64,000 nucleotides of DNA from Brevundimonas subvibrioides (GCF_002280785.1 NZ_NCEQ01000011.1:37025-101024); one strand, 5' to 3'; counted from the stretch's first letter, positions 26,489 through 36,695 are shown. Numbers and translations are program-made. The notes: a model not told the origin generated them from the sequence alone.

Positions 26489-28264
26489 TTACAGTGGCTG
26501 GTCGGCGAGGACCGAGGCCCCCTGCCCACGCATCCGCTCGGTCTCAACGCGCGACAGGACGGCCTGGGCGCGCGGGTCGGCCATGACGCCACCGAGGGCG
26601 ACGAGGGTCCGGGCGGCCTCGGACTGGACGCCGAAGGCCGACGACAGCGCTTCCCACGGCGACTGGGGCGCGGGGAAGCGCTTGAAGCGGACCGACTGCG
26701 ACTCGGGAATCCCGGCCAATTCCCTCGCCTTGCCGATAGCCTCGGTCAGACCGCCCAGTTGGTCGACGAGGCCCAGGGTCTTGCCCTGGGCGCCCGTCCA
26801 GACGCGGCCGCGAGCGATTTCGCGCACACGGGCGATCGGGATGCGGCGGCCGGTCGAGACACGCCGGACGAACTCCTCATAGGTGCGGTCCATCGAGGCG
26901 GAGAAGGCGGCGCGCTGCGCTTCGGAGAAACCGGACGCGGGGCTGAAGGCCTCGGAATAGTCGCCGCCGACCGACAGGCCGCGCAGATCGACGCCGAAGC
27001 GGCCAAGCGCCTCGGACACCACGAACTTGCCGCCGTATACGCCGATCGAACCGGTCAGGGTCGAGGGCTGCGCCACGATCCAGTTGGCTTCCGACGAAAT
27101 CCAGTAGCCGCCCGAGGCCGCATAGTCGCCCATTGAGACCACGACCGGCTTGCCCGCCGCCTTGGCCGCACGGACGGCGGCCAGGATCTGTTCGGAGGCT
27201 TCCGGCGAACCGCCGGGCGAGGAGACGCGGAAGACGATGGCCTTCACAGACCGGTCCTCGATGGCGTCGTAGATAGCCTCGGCCGTCGCGTCGGAGTGGA
27301 TCGTGGATCCGCCGCCGAAGCCGCCGCTTCCGCCTGTCCCGGTCATGATCGCGCCCTCACCGCCGACGATGGCGATGGCGTCGCGGCCGGAGCCCATGCG
27401 CTCGCCCTGGGACGAAGCGTAGTCGGAGAATTCGATGATGTCGGCGCCCTTGCCCGCGCGACGCCTGGCCTCGGCCTCGGCCTCCTCGACCTGACCGATC
27501 TTGTCGATCAGCTTCAGCTGCAGCGCCTGGGTTGCGGAATAGGGACCGGCTTCGATCGTGGTCTTCAGCGCCGGCGCCTCGACCCTGCGGTCGACGGCGG
27601 CATTGGCCAGGGCGGAGTCGTAGATCGACGTCATCCAGGCCGTCATCGCCTCGCGGTGGGGGCCGGTGTAGTCGGACTGGGTGAACTCGTTGACGGCGTT
27701 CTTGTACTCGTAGCGCTGCTCGAACTCGGCGCGGACGCCGTAGCGTTCAAAAGCGCGCCCCAGGAAGACGCTGTCGGCCGAAAAGCCCGTCGCCTGGAAG
27801 TTGGCGGTGTTCTGCATCCACAGCTCGGAGGCGGCCGCGCCGACCATATAGCTGGAGATCACCGTGCCGACGGGCATGAAGCCCTGGGAGTGGGCGATGA
27901 CCGGCTTGCCCGAGGCGCGGAAGCGGCGGACGGCCTGACGGATCTCGTCGGCGGCGGCGGGAGCGAGGCCCGCTTCCGGCAAGCGGATCAGCAGAACCTT
28001 GACGTGGGTGTCCTTTTCCGCCTGGGCCAGGGTATCGACAATGCCGACGACTGACAGGCCCGAGCCCCCGAAGGCGGCGAAGGGATTGGTCGAGACCTGG
28101 TCGGTGAGGCCTTCGCGCAGGTCCAGCTCGAGGACGGCGTTGGCGGGCGTGGCCGGCTCGCTCGACGAGGCCGCAGCCGCGATGATCAGCACGATCGGCA
28201 GGACGACGACGAACAGGATCAGGCCGGTGAACACACCAAGCACCGTCAGGAAGAATTGTTTCAT
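26489..28264 (-). CDS. sppA: Signal peptide peptidase SppA (67K type)
   Basis: 591-residue membrane-anchored serine/lysine peptidase that degrades cleaved signal peptides. One N-terminal transmembrane helix (~6-30), then two tandem S49 domains. The Lys of the first half is in QRYEYKNAVNEF, the nucleophile Ser of the second in VSMGDYAASGGYWIS, preceded by FRVSSPGGSPEASEQI. ATG 28264 chosen because MKQFFLTVLGVFTG is a proper signal-anchor; the longer frame adds a Pro-rich unconserved leader. Confidence 0.94.
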   Translation of the reverse strand: MKQFFLTVLGVFTGLILFVVVLPIVLIIAAAASSSEPATPANAVLELDLREGLTDQVSTNPFAAFGGSGLSVVGIVDTLAQAEKDTHVKVLLIRLPEAGLAPAAADEIRQAVRRFRASGKPVIAHSQGFMPVGTVISSYMVGAAASELWMQNTANFQATGFSADSVFLGRAFERYGVRAEFEQRYEYKNAVNEFTQSDYTGPHREAMTAWMTSIYDSALANAAVDRRVEAPALKTTIEAGPYSATQALQLKLIDKIGQVEEAEAEARRRAGKGADIIEFSDYASSQGERMGSGRDAIAIVGGEGAIMTGTGGSGGFGGGSTIHSDATAEAIYDAIEDRSVKAIVFRVSSPGGSPEASEQILAAVRAAKAAGKPVVVSMGDYAASGGYWISSEANWIVAQPSTLTGSIGVYGGKFVVSEALGRFGVDLRGLSVGGDYSEAFSPASGFSEAQRAAFSASMDRTYEEFVRRVSTGRRIPIARVREIARGRVWTGAQGKTLGLVDQLGGLTEAIGKARELAGIPESQSVRFKRFPAPQSPWEALSSAFGVQSEAARTLVALGGVMADPRAQAVLSRVETERMRGQGASVLADQPL

Positions 28265-28383
28265 GGGCGGGGGAGCGTCCGGTCCGGCGGCCAGGGTCGG
28301 CCTGGGCCTGAACATAGGGACCGCGGCGTTGCGGTCAAATGAACGTGGTGCAACGGGGGAATCCGTCAGAGCCGGTCATTTCG

Positions 28384-28403
28384 CAATCGCAGCATTGCGA
28401 TTG
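28384..28403. promoter_or_regulatory. Perfect palindrome upstream of panD
   Basis: CAATCGCA (28384-28391) and TGCGATTG (28396-28403) form 8-bp perfect arms around GCAT, in the divergent gap between sppA and panD, 81 bp before panD. TATATC at ~28425 could be a -10 box. It could be an operator or an RNA hairpin; no regulator is implied. Confidence 0.45.
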
Positions 28404-28483
28404 ATGGCGGGCAGGGAAATCCCTATATCAGCGACCTGCGAGCGGGGGCCTATGCCCCGCGTCATGACTGGACCGCACCTCCC

Positions 28484-28840
28484 ATGCTGGTCACCCTGAT
28501 GAAGGCCAAGCTGCACCGCGCGACGGTGACCCAGGCCGATCTCGACTACGAAGGCTCCATCGCCATTGACGGCGACCTGCTGGATGCCGCCGGCATCTTC
28601 CCGCACGAGCAGGTCGACGTGCTGAACATCACCAACGGCGCCCGCTTCACGACCTATGCGATCGAGGCCCCGCGCGGGTCGAAGGTCATTGGCGTCAACG
28701 GCGCCGCCGCGCGCCTGGTGCAGAAGAACGACAAGATCATCGTGGTGACCTATGGCCAGATGCCGGCCGAAGAAGCCCGCCAGTGGACGCCGACCGTCGT
28801 GCTGCTGGACGAGGGCAATGCGATCAAGAACGCCGCCTAG
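28484..28840 (+). CDS. panD: Aspartate 1-decarboxylase PanD
   Basis: 118-residue proenzyme of pyruvoyl-dependent aspartate decarboxylase, which makes beta-alanine for pantothenate and CoA. The self-cleavage site Gly24-Ser25 is in [23 protein letters not shown] and the [19 protein letters not shown] core are typical. Start ATG 28484. It stands alone, divergent from sppA. Confidence 0.97.
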   Translation: MLVTLMKAKLHRATVTQADLDYEGSIAIDGDLLDAAGIFPHEQVDVLNITNGARFTTYAIEAPRGSKVIGVNGAAARLVQKNDKIIVVTYGQMPAEEARQWTPTVVLLDEGNAIKNAA

Positions 28841-28843
28841 TTT

Positions 28844-29024
28844 CCTTCTCCCCTTGCGGGAGAAGGTGGCAGCCGAAGGCTGACGGATGAGGGGTCACGC
28901 TGACCTCGCCGACCAATCCTGCTGAAACCTGAACGGACCGGAGGGGGAACCCCTCACCCGACCGCGCAAGAACGACGGCTGACGCCGCCGTGCGCGGGCC
29001 CCCTCTCCCGCAAGGGGAGAGGGG
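28844..29024. repeat. CTTCTCCC-type inverted repeat between panD and dxs
   Basis: Left end CCTTCTCCCCTTGCGGGAGA at 28844 is the same sequence as the murD copy; the right end is CCCTCTCCCGCAAGGGGAGA, to ~29024. Inner GACGGATGAGGGGTCACGCT is shared with the murD copy; the middle differs. It separates the convergent panD and dxs. Confidence 0.87.
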
Positions 29025-30935
29025 TTAAGCTCTGACCGCCCCGCGCACGGCCGCCACACCCAGCGCCTTCAGCGCCGACGCCGCGATATGCTCGGCGTCC
29101 AGTCCCGCCTCGGCGTACTGCGCCGCCGGGCTGTCCTGGTCCTGGAAAACGTCGGGCAGGTGCAACGTCCGTATCTTGAGGCCCCCATCCAGGGCGCCCG
29201 CCCCGGCCAGATACTGAAGCACGAAGGCGCCGAAGCCGCCCATTGCGCCCTCCTCCACCGTGATCAGAGCTTCATGCTCACGCGCCAGGCGGGTGATGAG
29301 GTCGTGGTCGAGGGGCTTGGCGAAGCGGGCGTCGGCGACGGTGGCCGAAATGCCGTGGGCGGCCAGCAGGTCGGCCGCCTTGAGCGATTCCTGCAGGCGG
29401 GTGCCGAAGGACAGGATGGCGACGGCCGTGCCCTCGCGGACGATCCGGCCGCGCCCGATCTCCAGCGGGGCGGACAGTTCAGGAATTTCCACGCCGACGC
29501 CGTCGCCGCGCGGATAGCGGAAGGCGGACGGGCGGTCGTCGATCTCGCAGGCTGTGGCGATCATGGCGGCGAGGTCGGCCTCGTCCGCCGCAGCCATCAG
29601 CACCATGCCCGGAAGCGCGCCCATATAGCCGATGTCGAAACTGCCCGCGTGGGTGCAGCCGTCAGCGCCGACCAGACCGGCGCGGTCCATGGCGAAACGG
29701 ACGGGCAGTTTCTGGATCGCCACGTCGTGGACGACCTGGTCGTAGCCGCGCTGGAGGAAGGTCGAATAGATGGCGCAGAACGGCTTCATCCCGTCGGCGG
29801 CGAGGCCAGCGGCGAAGGTGACCGCATGCTGCTCGGCGATGCCGACGTCATAGGTGCGGTCCGGGAAGGCCTGGCCGAACAGGTCGAGGCCGGTGCCGGA
29901 CGGCATGGCGGCGGTGATGGCGACGATCGCAGGATCGCGCCCGGCCCGCTTGATCAGCTCGGTGCCGAACACCTTGGTGTAGCTGGGGGCGTTGGACACG
30001 GACTTGTTCTGCTTGCCCGAGACCACGTCGAACTTGACCACCGCATGCAGCTTGTCGGCGCTGCTTTCGGCCGGGGCGTAGCCCTTGCCCTTCTGCGTCA
30101 CGACGTGGACCAGGACCGGGCGGTCGGTGATGGCGGCGGCGTTCTTCAGGATCGGAACGAGGTTGTCCATGTCGTGCCCGTCGACCGGGCCGATGTAGTA
30201 GAAGCCGAGCTCCTCGAAGAAGGTGCCGCCGACGATCATGCCGCGCGCGTATTCCTCGGCCTTGCGCGCCGCATTGCGGAACGGGCGTGGCATGTGTTCG
30301 GCGACCTTCTTGCCGAACTCGCGCAGGTTCCTGTAGGCGCCGCCAGAAACCTGTTTGGCGAGATAGGCGCTCATCCCGCCGACCGGAGGGGCGATCGACA
30401 TGTCGTTGTCGTTGAGGATGACGGTCAACTGGCCGGTCGTCTCGGCCGCGTTGTTCATCGCCTCGTAGGCCATACCGGCGGACATGGAGCCGTCGCCGAT
30501 GACGGCCACGACCTTGTTCTTCTCGCCCTTCTGGTCGCGGGCGGCGCAGAAGCCGAGGGCCGCGCTGATCGAGGTCGAGGCGTGGGCGGCGCCGAACGGG
30601 TCGTATTCACTCTCGCTGCGCTTGGTAAAGCCGCTGAGGCCACCGGGCTGGCGCAGGGTGCGGATGCGGTCGCGGCGGCCGGTCAGGATCTTGTGCGGAT
30701 AGCACTGGTGACCGACGTCCCAGATGAGGATGTCCTTCGGCGTCTCGAAGACGTGGTGCAGGGCGACGGTCAGCTCGACCACGCCGAGGCCGGCGCCGAG
30801 GTGACCGCCGGTCGTGGAGACCGCGTCGATCGTCTCGGCCCGCAGCTCGTCCGCCAGCTGGCGCAACTGCGCAGCGTCGAAGCCGCGCATGTCGGCGGGG
30901 GTGTGGACCTTGTCGAGCAGGGGGGTGTCAGGCAT
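29025..30935 (-). CDS. dxs: 1-deoxy-D-xylulose-5-phosphate synthase (Dxs)
   Basis: 636-residue thiamine-diphosphate transketolase-like enzyme that condenses pyruvate and glyceraldehyde 3-phosphate, first step of the MEP isoprenoid pathway. [15 protein letters not shown], the ThDP motif [28 protein letters not shown], and [13 protein letters not shown] are typical. ATG 30935 preferred over the in-frame TTG 30938. Lies 18 bp after ispA in the xseB-csaA-ispA-dxs operon. Confidence 0.97.
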   Translation of the reverse strand: MPDTPLLDKVHTPADMRGFDAAQLRQLADELRAETIDAVSTTGGHLGAGLGVVELTVALHHVFETPKDILIWDVGHQCYPHKILTGRRDRIRTLRQPGGLSGFTKRSESEYDPFGAAHASTSISAALGFCAARDQKGEKNKVVAVIGDGSMSAGMAYEAMNNAAETTGQLTVILNDNDMSIAPPVGGMSAYLAKQVSGGAYRNLREFGKKVAEHMPRPFRNAARKAEEYARGMIVGGTFFEELGFYYIGPVDGHDMDNLVPILKNAAAITDRPVLVHVVTQKGKGYAPAESSADKLHAVVKFDVVSGKQNKSVSNAPSYTKVFGTELIKRAGRDPAIVAITAAMPSGTGLDLFGQAFPDRTYDVGIAEQHAVTFAAGLAADGMKPFCAIYSTFLQRGYDQVVHDVAIQKLPVRFAMDRAGLVGADGCTHAGSFDIGYMGALPGMVLMAAADEADLAAMIATACEIDDRPSAFRYPRGDGVGVEIPELSAPLEIGRGRIVREGTAVAILSFGTRLQESLKAADLLAAHGISATVADARFAKPLDHDLITRLAREHEALITVEEGAMGGFGAFVLQYLAGAGALDGGLKIRTLHLPDVFQDQDSPAAQYAEAGLDAEHIAASALKALGVAAVRGAVRA

Positions 30936-30953
30936 CAAGAACTCTAACGCGCG

Positions 30954-31883
30954 TCAGGACCGACGGTTTAGCACGAAGTCCACGCTCGCCTTGAGGTTTT
31001 CGGCGTCGGAACCGAACACGTCGAGGTGGCTGCGGGCCTGATCGGCGAGGTGCGCGACGCGATGTCGCGCCGCATCGACGCCCAGCAGGGTGACGAAATT
31101 GGTCTTGCCCTGGGCGGCGTCCTTGCCATTGGCGGCCTTGCCCAGGATGTCCTCGTCGCCGTCCACGTCCAGCAGGTCGTCGACGATCTGGTAGGCCAGG
31201 CCGATATCGTGAGCGAAGCTGGTCAGGGCCTGGCACTGGTTGTCGCGCGCGCCGGCGATGATCAGCGGGATCTCAAAGGCGTAGGTGAACAGGGCGCCGG
31301 TCTTCAGCCGCTGCATCCGGGCGACGCCGCCCAGGTCGTCGCGGACCCCGAGCAGGTCGATCATCTGGCCGCCGGCCATGCCGCGTGCGCCGGAGGCCAG
31401 CGACAGCCGGGCCGCGAGGGCGCAGCGGATGGCGGCGTCCTCATGGGTATCGGGGTGCAGGATGATGTCGAAGGCGGCGGTCTGGAGCGCGTCGCCAGCG
31501 AGAATGGCCGTCGCTTCGTCATAGGCGATGTGCAGCGTCGGCCGGCCGCGACGCATGTCGTCATTGTCCATCGCCGGCAGGTCGTCGTGGACCAGCGAAT
31601 AGGCGTGGACGCATTCCAGGGCGCAGGCGGCGCGCAGCACCGGACGCTCCTCGATGTCGAACAGCCGGGCCGCCTCCATCGCGAAATAGGGACGCAGCCG
31701 CTTGCCGGGCCCGAGCGCCGCGTAGCGCATGGCCTCGGTCAGGCGGGACTCCGGTCCGTCGGCGCGGGGCAGAAGCTCATCCAGCGCCACGGTGACGAGG
31801 TCGGCGACCTCGGCGACACGGTCGATGACCGACTGTTCCGGGGAGTTGGCGGCGTGGGGTTTGGTGAGGGGCGGCTGGGTCAA
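30954..31883 (-). CDS. ispA: Farnesyl/geranyl diphosphate synthase (IspA)
   Basis: 309-residue short-chain prenyl transferase that makes farnesyl diphosphate for undecaprenyl, quinone and carotenoid synthesis. First Asp-rich motif [18 protein letters not shown] and second [25 protein letters not shown] is the IPP site. Start TTG 31883 overlaps the csaA stop (TTGA); no closer ATG gives the full N-terminus. Works in the same pathway as dxs directly downstream. Confidence 0.95.
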   Translation of the reverse strand: MTQPPLTKPHAANSPEQSVIDRVAEVADLVTVALDELLPRADGPESRLTEAMRYAALGPGKRLRPYFAMEAARLFDIEERPVLRAACALECVHAYSLVHDDLPAMDNDDMRRGRPTLHIAYDEATAILAGDALQTAAFDIILHPDTHEDAAIRCALAARLSLASGARGMAGGQMIDLLGVRDDLGGVARMQRLKTGALFTYAFEIPLIIAGARDNQCQALTSFAHDIGLAYQIVDDLLDVDGDEDILGKAANGKDAAQGKTNFVTLLGVDAARHRVAHLADQARSHLDVFGSDAENLKASVDFVLNRRS

Positions 31884-32248
31884 AACAGCCTCCCGCCGAT
31901 GACCGCGTCGCGATCGACGCCGGCCAGCACGACCTCGCCGTCCGCGTCCGGGAAGCCGAGGGTCAGGACCTCTGACATGAAGGGACCGATCTGGCGCGGC
32001 GCGAAGTTCACCACTGCCGCCACCTTGCGGCCGGTCAACTGATCCAGGGTGTAGTGGCGGGTGATCTGGGCCGAGGAGCGCTTCACCCCGATGTCGGGTC
32101 CGAAGTCGATGGTCAGCCGGTAGGCGGGCTTCCTCGCCTCCGGGAACGGTTCGGCGCGGAGGACCCGGCCGATGCGGATATCGACCTTCATGAAGTCGTC
32201 GAAGGCGATGCGGTCGGCGACAGGGCTGGCGGCGACGGCTGTGGTCAT
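31880..32248 (-). CDS. csaA: tRNA-binding-domain protein CsaA
   Basis: 122 residues made of one EMAPII-like OB fold: [42 protein letters not shown], and [21 protein letters not shown] are the CsaA signature. CsaA is a homodimeric protein with proposed secretion-chaperone or tRNA-binding activity. ATG overlaps the xseB stop by one base. Its insertion between xseB and ispA is not the textbook order. Confidence 0.93.
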   Translation of the reverse strand: MTTAVAASPVADRIAFDDFMKVDIRIGRVLRAEPFPEARKPAYRLTIDFGPDIGVKRSSAQITRHYTLDQLTGRKVAAVVNFAPRQIGPFMSEVLTLGFPDADGEVVLAGVDRDAVIGGRLF

Positions 32249-32499
32249 CAGCTGAACTCGGCCGGTTCGACGCCCTTGGCGGAGCCGTCCGCCCCGACGA
32301 CGATCTTGTCGACCCGCAGCTGGGCAGCCTTCAGACGGGCCTCGCAGTGCTGCTTCAGCTTCGCGCCCTGCTCGTAGAGGCTGATGGATTCCTCCAGCGG
32401 CGCCTGGCCGGACTCCAGGCGCGAGACGATGGTCTCCAGACGCGACAGGGCGTCCTCGAAGCTGAGATCGGCGGGAATGGAGGGCGCTGCGTCTGACAT
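32248..32499 (-). CDS. xseB: Exodeoxyribonuclease VII small subunit (XseB)
   Basis: 83 residues. [20 protein letters not shown] and [20 protein letters not shown] are the conserved core of the small subunit that, with XseA, degrades single-stranded DNA. ATG 32499 gives the family length; the frame extends further upstream without conservation. First gene of the isoprenoid operon, as in many alphaproteobacteria. xseA is not in the window. Confidence 0.94.
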   Translation of the reverse strand: MSDAAPSIPADLSFEDALSRLETIVSRLESGQAPLEESISLYEQGAKLKQHCEARLKAAQLRVDKIVVGADGSAKGVEPAEFS

Positions 32500-32566
32500 C
32501 GGAGCGACCCTAGAGGCGAGCCGCTTTCGCTTCAACGGGGAACCGGCCTCGCAAGGTAAACGGTGT

Positions 32567-33190
32567 TCAGACCCGCTCGTAGCGACGCTGGGACCAGTAT
32601 TTGAAACCCTGGTTGTGAACCAGCGTCCAGCCGTCGGCCTTCAGTCGTCCGCCGACCATGTGGTTGAAATAGCCGTGGGCGAGGACGAGCACGTCTTCGC
32701 CGGCCTCGGCACGGGCCATCAGCCGCCGGGCCGCCTGTTCGGCCCGAACCTCGGCCTGGGCCCGGGTTTCCTGTCCATCGTGATGGTCGAAGGCGTGCCA
32801 CCAGAAGCGGGCCACTGCGCCCCAGTATTTCGGCGGCAGCCTGAACCAGGACGGGAAGCGCGGCGGCGGCAGGGGCGCCTCGATGAACATCACGTCCGAG
32901 GTGATCTCGCGGCCCGCCGAGATCGCGAGCGCGGTTTCCTGGGCGCGCTGGCGGGTCGAGGCGAAGATAACGCCGGCCCCGGCCGCTGTGGTCAGCAGTT
33001 CCGGCGGGGGGGTCTGACCGGCCAGCAGGCCGCCGAGCTCATACTTCGCCCACCAGTCGCGGTACTGGTCGGACGTCAGCATGCACTTTCGCGACAGGGC
33101 GGGCTCGCCATGACGGGCGAGGGTGATCGAGCCGGGGCGCGAGGGCTTCAGCATCTGGCCGGCATCTTGTTCGACACTGTCTGACGTCAT
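32567..33190 (-). CDS. Histidine phosphatase family protein
   Basis: 207 residues. The phosphoglycerate-mutase-like motif ITLARHGEP (residues ~22-30) carries the catalytic His; STRQRAQETA and EDVLVLAHGYFNHMVGG supply the remaining active-site Arg and His. ATG 33190 is chosen because the family core follows; the longer frame is GC-rich and unconserved. Substrate unknown. Separate from the xseB operon by 67 bp. Confidence 0.86.
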   Translation of the reverse strand: MTSDSVEQDAGQMLKPSRPGSITLARHGEPALSRKCMLTSDQYRDWWAKYELGGLLAGQTPPPELLTTAAGAGVIFASTRQRAQETALAISAGREITSDVMFIEAPLPPPRFPSWFRLPPKYWGAVARFWWHAFDHHDGQETRAQAEVRAEQAARRLMARAEAGEDVLVLAHGYFNHMVGGRLKADGWTLVHNQGFKYWSQRRYERV

Positions 33191-33246
33191 GCTGCGGATG
33201 AAAAGGAAGACGGCCCAAGATAACCGGGTGCCGACATGGACCTTCC

Positions 33247-34167
33247 TTACGCCTCCCCCAGGGCCCGCACATGGGCGAGGGCCGATTGACCCAGTCCCTC
33301 GAGGTCGTAACCGCCCTCCAGCGAAGAGACAACCTTGCCGCCGCAATGCCGCCGCGCGACCTCCAGCACCGCGCGGGTCGCCCAGGCAAAATCTTCAGCC
33401 TCAAGGCTCTGGTGGGCGAGCGGATCGCGCCGGTGGGCGTCGAAACCGGCGGAGATGATCACAAGATCCGGAGCAAAGGCGTCGAGCGCCGACATCAGTC
33501 CCCCGGCGAATGTGGCGCGCCATGATTCGCGGGCGGCGTGCGGTTCGACCGGCGCGTTGACGATATTGCCGACACCCGTCTCCGATGGCGCGCCGGTGCC
33601 TGGATAGAGGGGCATCTGATGGATGGAGGCCAGGAAGAGTGTCGGGTCGGCCTCGAACGCCGCTTGGGTGCCGTTGCCGTGGTGGACGTCGAAATCGACG
33701 ACCGCGACCCGGGCCAGGCCGAGAGACTGAGCCACACGGGCGGCGACGGCGACGTTGGAGAAGAGGCAGAAGCCCATGGCCTGGTTCGGTTCGGCATGGT
33801 GGCCGGGCGGACGAACGGCGGCGAAGGCGCGCTGGGTCTGGCCGGCGGCGATGGCCCGAACTGCGTCGATGGCGGCGCCGGCGGCGAGACGGGCGGCGCG
33901 AACGCTGCCCGGCGACAGGATGGTGTCGGCGTCGAGCTGGGCCCGGCCGGTCGCGGGCGAGGCCTCGATCATGCGGGCGACGTAGGCGGTGGGATGGATA
34001 CGCTCCAGATCAGCGACGGCGGCCTCGGTGGCCTCGCGGCGATCCAGCTTCAAGTCGGCGTCGTCCAGGGCGGCGAGGACGGCGGCGAGGCGCTCGGGCC
34101 GTTCGGGGTGACCCGCGCCGGGAGCGTGGGCGATCATGTCGGTGTGGGTGAACAGGGCGACGGACAT
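33247..34167 (-). CDS. Histone deacetylase family (acetoin-utilisation-like) amidohydrolase
   Basis: 306-residue zinc deacetylase of the HDAC/AcuC/acetylpolyamine amidohydrolase fold. [32 protein letters not shown] (His pair), [13 protein letters not shown] and [12 protein letters not shown] contain the metal and catalytic residues. Start ATG 34167. Bacterial substrates vary (protein acetyl-lysine or acetylpolyamines). Precedes the xseB operon on the same strand. Confidence 0.93.
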   Translation of the reverse strand: MSVALFTHTDMIAHAPGAGHPERPERLAAVLAALDDADLKLDRREATEAAVADLERIHPTAYVARMIEASPATGRAQLDADTILSPGSVRAARLAAGAAIDAVRAIAAGQTQRAFAAVRPPGHHAEPNQAMGFCLFSNVAVAARVAQSLGLARVAVVDFDVHHGNGTQAAFEADPTLFLASIHQMPLYPGTGAPSETGVGNIVNAPVEPHAARESWRATFAGGLMSALDAFAPDLVIISAGFDAHRRDPLAHQSLEAEDFAWATRAVLEVARRHCGGKVVSSLEGGYDLEGLGQSALAHVRALGEA

Positions 34168-34208
34168 GGACAAAGGTTAGTCGCCGGACAGGCATACCCC
34201 AAGCGCTT

Positions 34209-34354
34209 CCTTCTCCCGTTGCGAGAAGGGGGCGAACGCAGCGAGACAGATGAGGGTCCGGGGGCGCCGATGCCCCCAACATCCGCCCCTCACCCTTTCG
34301 GCTGGCGCATCGCTGCGCTCTGCGAGCCTCAAGCCCTCTCCCAACGGGAGAGGG
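34209..34354. repeat. CCCTCTCCC-type inverted repeat
   Basis: Left CCTTCTCCCGTTGCGAGAAG at ~34209, right CCTCAAGCCCTCTCCCAACG to 34354, with GGGGGCGCCGATGCCCCC hairpin in the middle. Separates the divergent HDAC-family and GNAT genes, ending 20 bp before the GNAT start. Right half matches copies at 10714 and 16004. Confidence 0.85.
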
Positions 34355-34373
34355 TTTTCGATAAACCCTCCCC

Positions 34374-34907
34374 ATGACTGACGTGCTGATCCGCCCCCCT
34401 CGTCCCGAAGACGCCGCAGCGCTCGGCGCGCTGGGACGCCAGACTTTCATCGACACCTTCGTGGCCGAAGACGGGTTCGCCATCCCCTACCCCGCCGACG
34501 ACCTGGCGGCCTTCCTGGACGCCAGCTTCAGCGCCGAGGCCACCGCCAGGAAACTGGCCGAGCCGGACGCGGCCTGGTGGGTGGCGGAGCGCAGCGGCGC
34601 CCTGCTGGCCTTCGCCAATGCGGGGCCCAACACCCTGCCCCACCCCGAGAGCGCGCCGACCCAGATGGAACTGAGACGGCTCTACGTCGGCAAACCGGCA
34701 CAGGGGCTGGGTCTCGGGACCCAACTGCTCAAGCTGTCGCTGGACTGGATGGAGGCCAACACCACCGGGCCTCTGTGGATCGGTGTCTGGAACGGGAACC
34801 TGAAGGCCCAGAAGCTTTACGCGGCCTACGGATTCACGAAGGCGGGCGAGTACCAGTACCCCGTCGGCGCCTGGCGGGACGACGAGTTCATCTTGCGGCG
34901 CGGCTGA
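34374..34907 (+). CDS. GNAT family N-acetyltransferase
   Basis: 177 residues. N-terminal VLIRPPRPEDAAALGALGRQ, then the acetyl-CoA loop LRRLYVGKPAQGLGLGTQLL (motif A), and NLKAQKLYAAYGFTKAGEYQ at the end (motif B). Acceptor unknown. Start ATG 34374 follows the repeat. Next gene begins 21 bp after it. Confidence 0.9.
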   Translation: MTDVLIRPPRPEDAAALGALGRQTFIDTFVAEDGFAIPYPADDLAAFLDASFSAEATARKLAEPDAAWWVAERSGALLAFANAGPNTLPHPESAPTQMELRRLYVGKPAQGLGLGTQLLKLSLDWMEANTTGPLWIGVWNGNLKAQKLYAAYGFTKAGEYQYPVGAWRDDEFILRRG

Positions 34908-34928
34908 CCTCGGTCCAGGGTTTCAGCC

Positions 34929-36107
34929 ATGCTCCTCCCCTTCTTCACCGCCCTGCGGCAGGCGAAAGTTCCGGTCTCGACCAAGGAATGGCTCCATCTG
35001 ATGGAGGCCATGGACAAGGACGTGGCGGGGGGACGGGTCGAGGACTTCTACCACCTGTCACGCGCGGTCCTGGTCAAGGACGAGAAACACTACGACCGGT
35101 TCGACCAGGTGTTCGGCACGGTGTTCAAAGGCATCGAGACCATCGGAGCGGGTGAGGAACCCAGGCTGGACGTGCCCGAGGACTGGCTGAAACTGCTCAA
35201 CGACAAATTCCTGACCGACGAGGAGAAGGCCGAGATCGAGGCGCTGGGCGGCTTCGAGATGCTGATGGAAACGCTGAAACAGCGGATGGAGGAGCAGGAG
35301 AAACGCCACGAGGGCGGGAACAAGTGGATCGGCACCGGCGGGACCAGCCCGTTCGGCCATGGCGGCTACAACCCCGAGGGCGTGCGCATCGGCGGCCCGG
35401 CCAAACAGGGGCGCGCGGTCAAGGTCTGGGAGAAGCGCGAATACAGGAACCTGGACGACACGGTCGAACTGGGGACGCGCAACATCAAGGTCGCCTTGCG
35501 TCGCCTGCGCCGGTTCGCACGCGAAGGCGCGGCCGAGGAACTGGACATCGACGGCACCATCGACGGCACCGCGCGCCAGGGCTGGCTCGACATCCGCATG
35601 CGGCCGGAGCGGCGGAACACCATCAAGGTGCTGCTGTTCCTCGACGTCGGCGGGTCGATGGATGGGCATATCAAGCTGTGCGAAGAGCTGTTTTCCGCCG
35701 CCAAGACCGAGTTCAAGAACCTGGAGTTCTTCTACTTCCACAACTGCCTCTACGAGGGTGTGTGGAAGGACAACCGGCGTCGCCACGGCGAGAAGATCCC
35801 GACCTGGGACCTGCTGAACAAATACCCCGGCGATTGGCGGGCGATCTTCGTCGGCGACGCGACCATGAGCCCCTATGAGGTCACCATGCCCGGCGGCTCG
35901 GTCGAGCACTGGAACGAGGAGGCCGGCGCGGTCTGGATGCGCCGCGCGCGACTGCAGTGGGACAAGTCGGTCTGGCTGAACCCCGTGGCCGAGCGGTACT
36001 GGAGCTACACGGCGTCGGTGAAGCTGCTCAGCGAGGTCATGGACGAGCGGATGTATCCGCTGACGCTTGACGGTCTGGACCGGGCCATGCGGGCGCTGAC
36101 CCGCTAG
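34929..36107 (+). CDS. VWA-domain protein, CoxE-like
   Basis: 392 residues. The N-terminal ~130 residues (FTALRQAKVPVSTKEWLHLM, GRVEDFYHLSRAVLVKDEKH) are helical, with a Glu/Lys coiled coil near 110-125; the C-terminal half is a von Willebrand A fold with metal site LFLDVGGSMDGHI (DxGxS in place of canonical DxSxS) and later VGDATMSPYEV. CoxE-family proteins usually work with a MoxR-type AAA ATPase, but none is adjacent here. Probably forms a short operon with the GNAT gene upstream. Exact role unknown. Confidence 0.87.
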   Translation: MLLPFFTALRQAKVPVSTKEWLHLMEAMDKDVAGGRVEDFYHLSRAVLVKDEKHYDRFDQVFGTVFKGIETIGAGEEPRLDVPEDWLKLLNDKFLTDEEKAEIEALGGFEMLMETLKQRMEEQEKRHEGGNKWIGTGGTSPFGHGGYNPEGVRIGGPAKQGRAVKVWEKREYRNLDDTVELGTRNIKVALRRLRRFAREGAAEELDIDGTIDGTARQGWLDIRMRPERRNTIKVLLFLDVGGSMDGHIKLCEELFSAAKTEFKNLEFFYFHNCLYEGVWKDNRRRHGEKIPTWDLLNKYPGDWRAIFVGDATMSPYEVTMPGGSVEHWNEEAGAVWMRRARLQWDKSVWLNPVAERYWSYTASVKLLSEVMDERMYPLTLDGLDRAMRALTR

Positions 36108-36188
36108 GACGGGTTCGCTGACACGCAGGCGTGAGGTGTCCAAACCCACGTTTCATGCGAACCTGGCGGCTGTGCAGGAGGGCCCGGG

Positions 36189-36683
36189 ATGCTGACCGTT
36201 TTCGCCATGACCCTGGTGCTGCAACAGGCCGGAGGCGCGGTGGGCTGGCAGGCGCCCGCAACGGCCCTCGATCCCGTACCGGAACCTGCCATCGTCTCGA
36301 CAACCCTACCCGCCTGGGCGCTGGCCGATCCGTTCGCCTGGGAACGGTCCCAGTGCAGTCCGCTGGTGAGCCGCGAACCGCTGGACATCTGTCAGGCGCG
36401 GGTACGGACCGAGCTATCAGCGGCGCTGGGCGACCGGTTGCCGGCGGGATTGAGGCCTGCGGGTGAACCCGTGCCATGCCTGGCCACGCCGGGCGACGGC
36501 GGCGCCTATCCGGTCCAGTGCGGTACGCCTGAGCGGCAGGCGGCGGCGACCGCGACGCCGCCCGTTCCCGACTGCCGTCCCCGTCCGCAGCGTCAGGGCG
36601 GATCGGTGGCCTTCATCACCGATTGCCGGGCAGAGAACGCGGGCGACCGTGGATTGTCGTTCCGGCTGTTCGGCAAGGACTGA
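36189..36683 (+). CDS. Hypothetical cysteine-containing protein
   Basis: 164 residues; begins MLTVFAMTLVLQQAGGAVGW, a weak signal sequence, and contains six cysteines (RSQCS, DICQA, VPCLA, VQCGT, PDCRP, TDCRA) suggesting an exported disulfide protein. GGAGG lies ~8 bp before ATG 36189, and a hairpin follows the stop at 36696. Not recognised; the frame is credible rather than proven. Confidence 0.55.
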   Translation: MLTVFAMTLVLQQAGGAVGWQAPATALDPVPEPAIVSTTLPAWALADPFAWERSQCSPLVSREPLDICQARVRTELSAALGDRLPAGLRPAGEPVPCLATPGDGGAYPVQCGTPERQAAATATPPVPDCRPRPQRQGGSVAFITDCRAENAGDRGLSFRLFGKD

Positions 36684-36695
36684 GCCCGGACAGAA

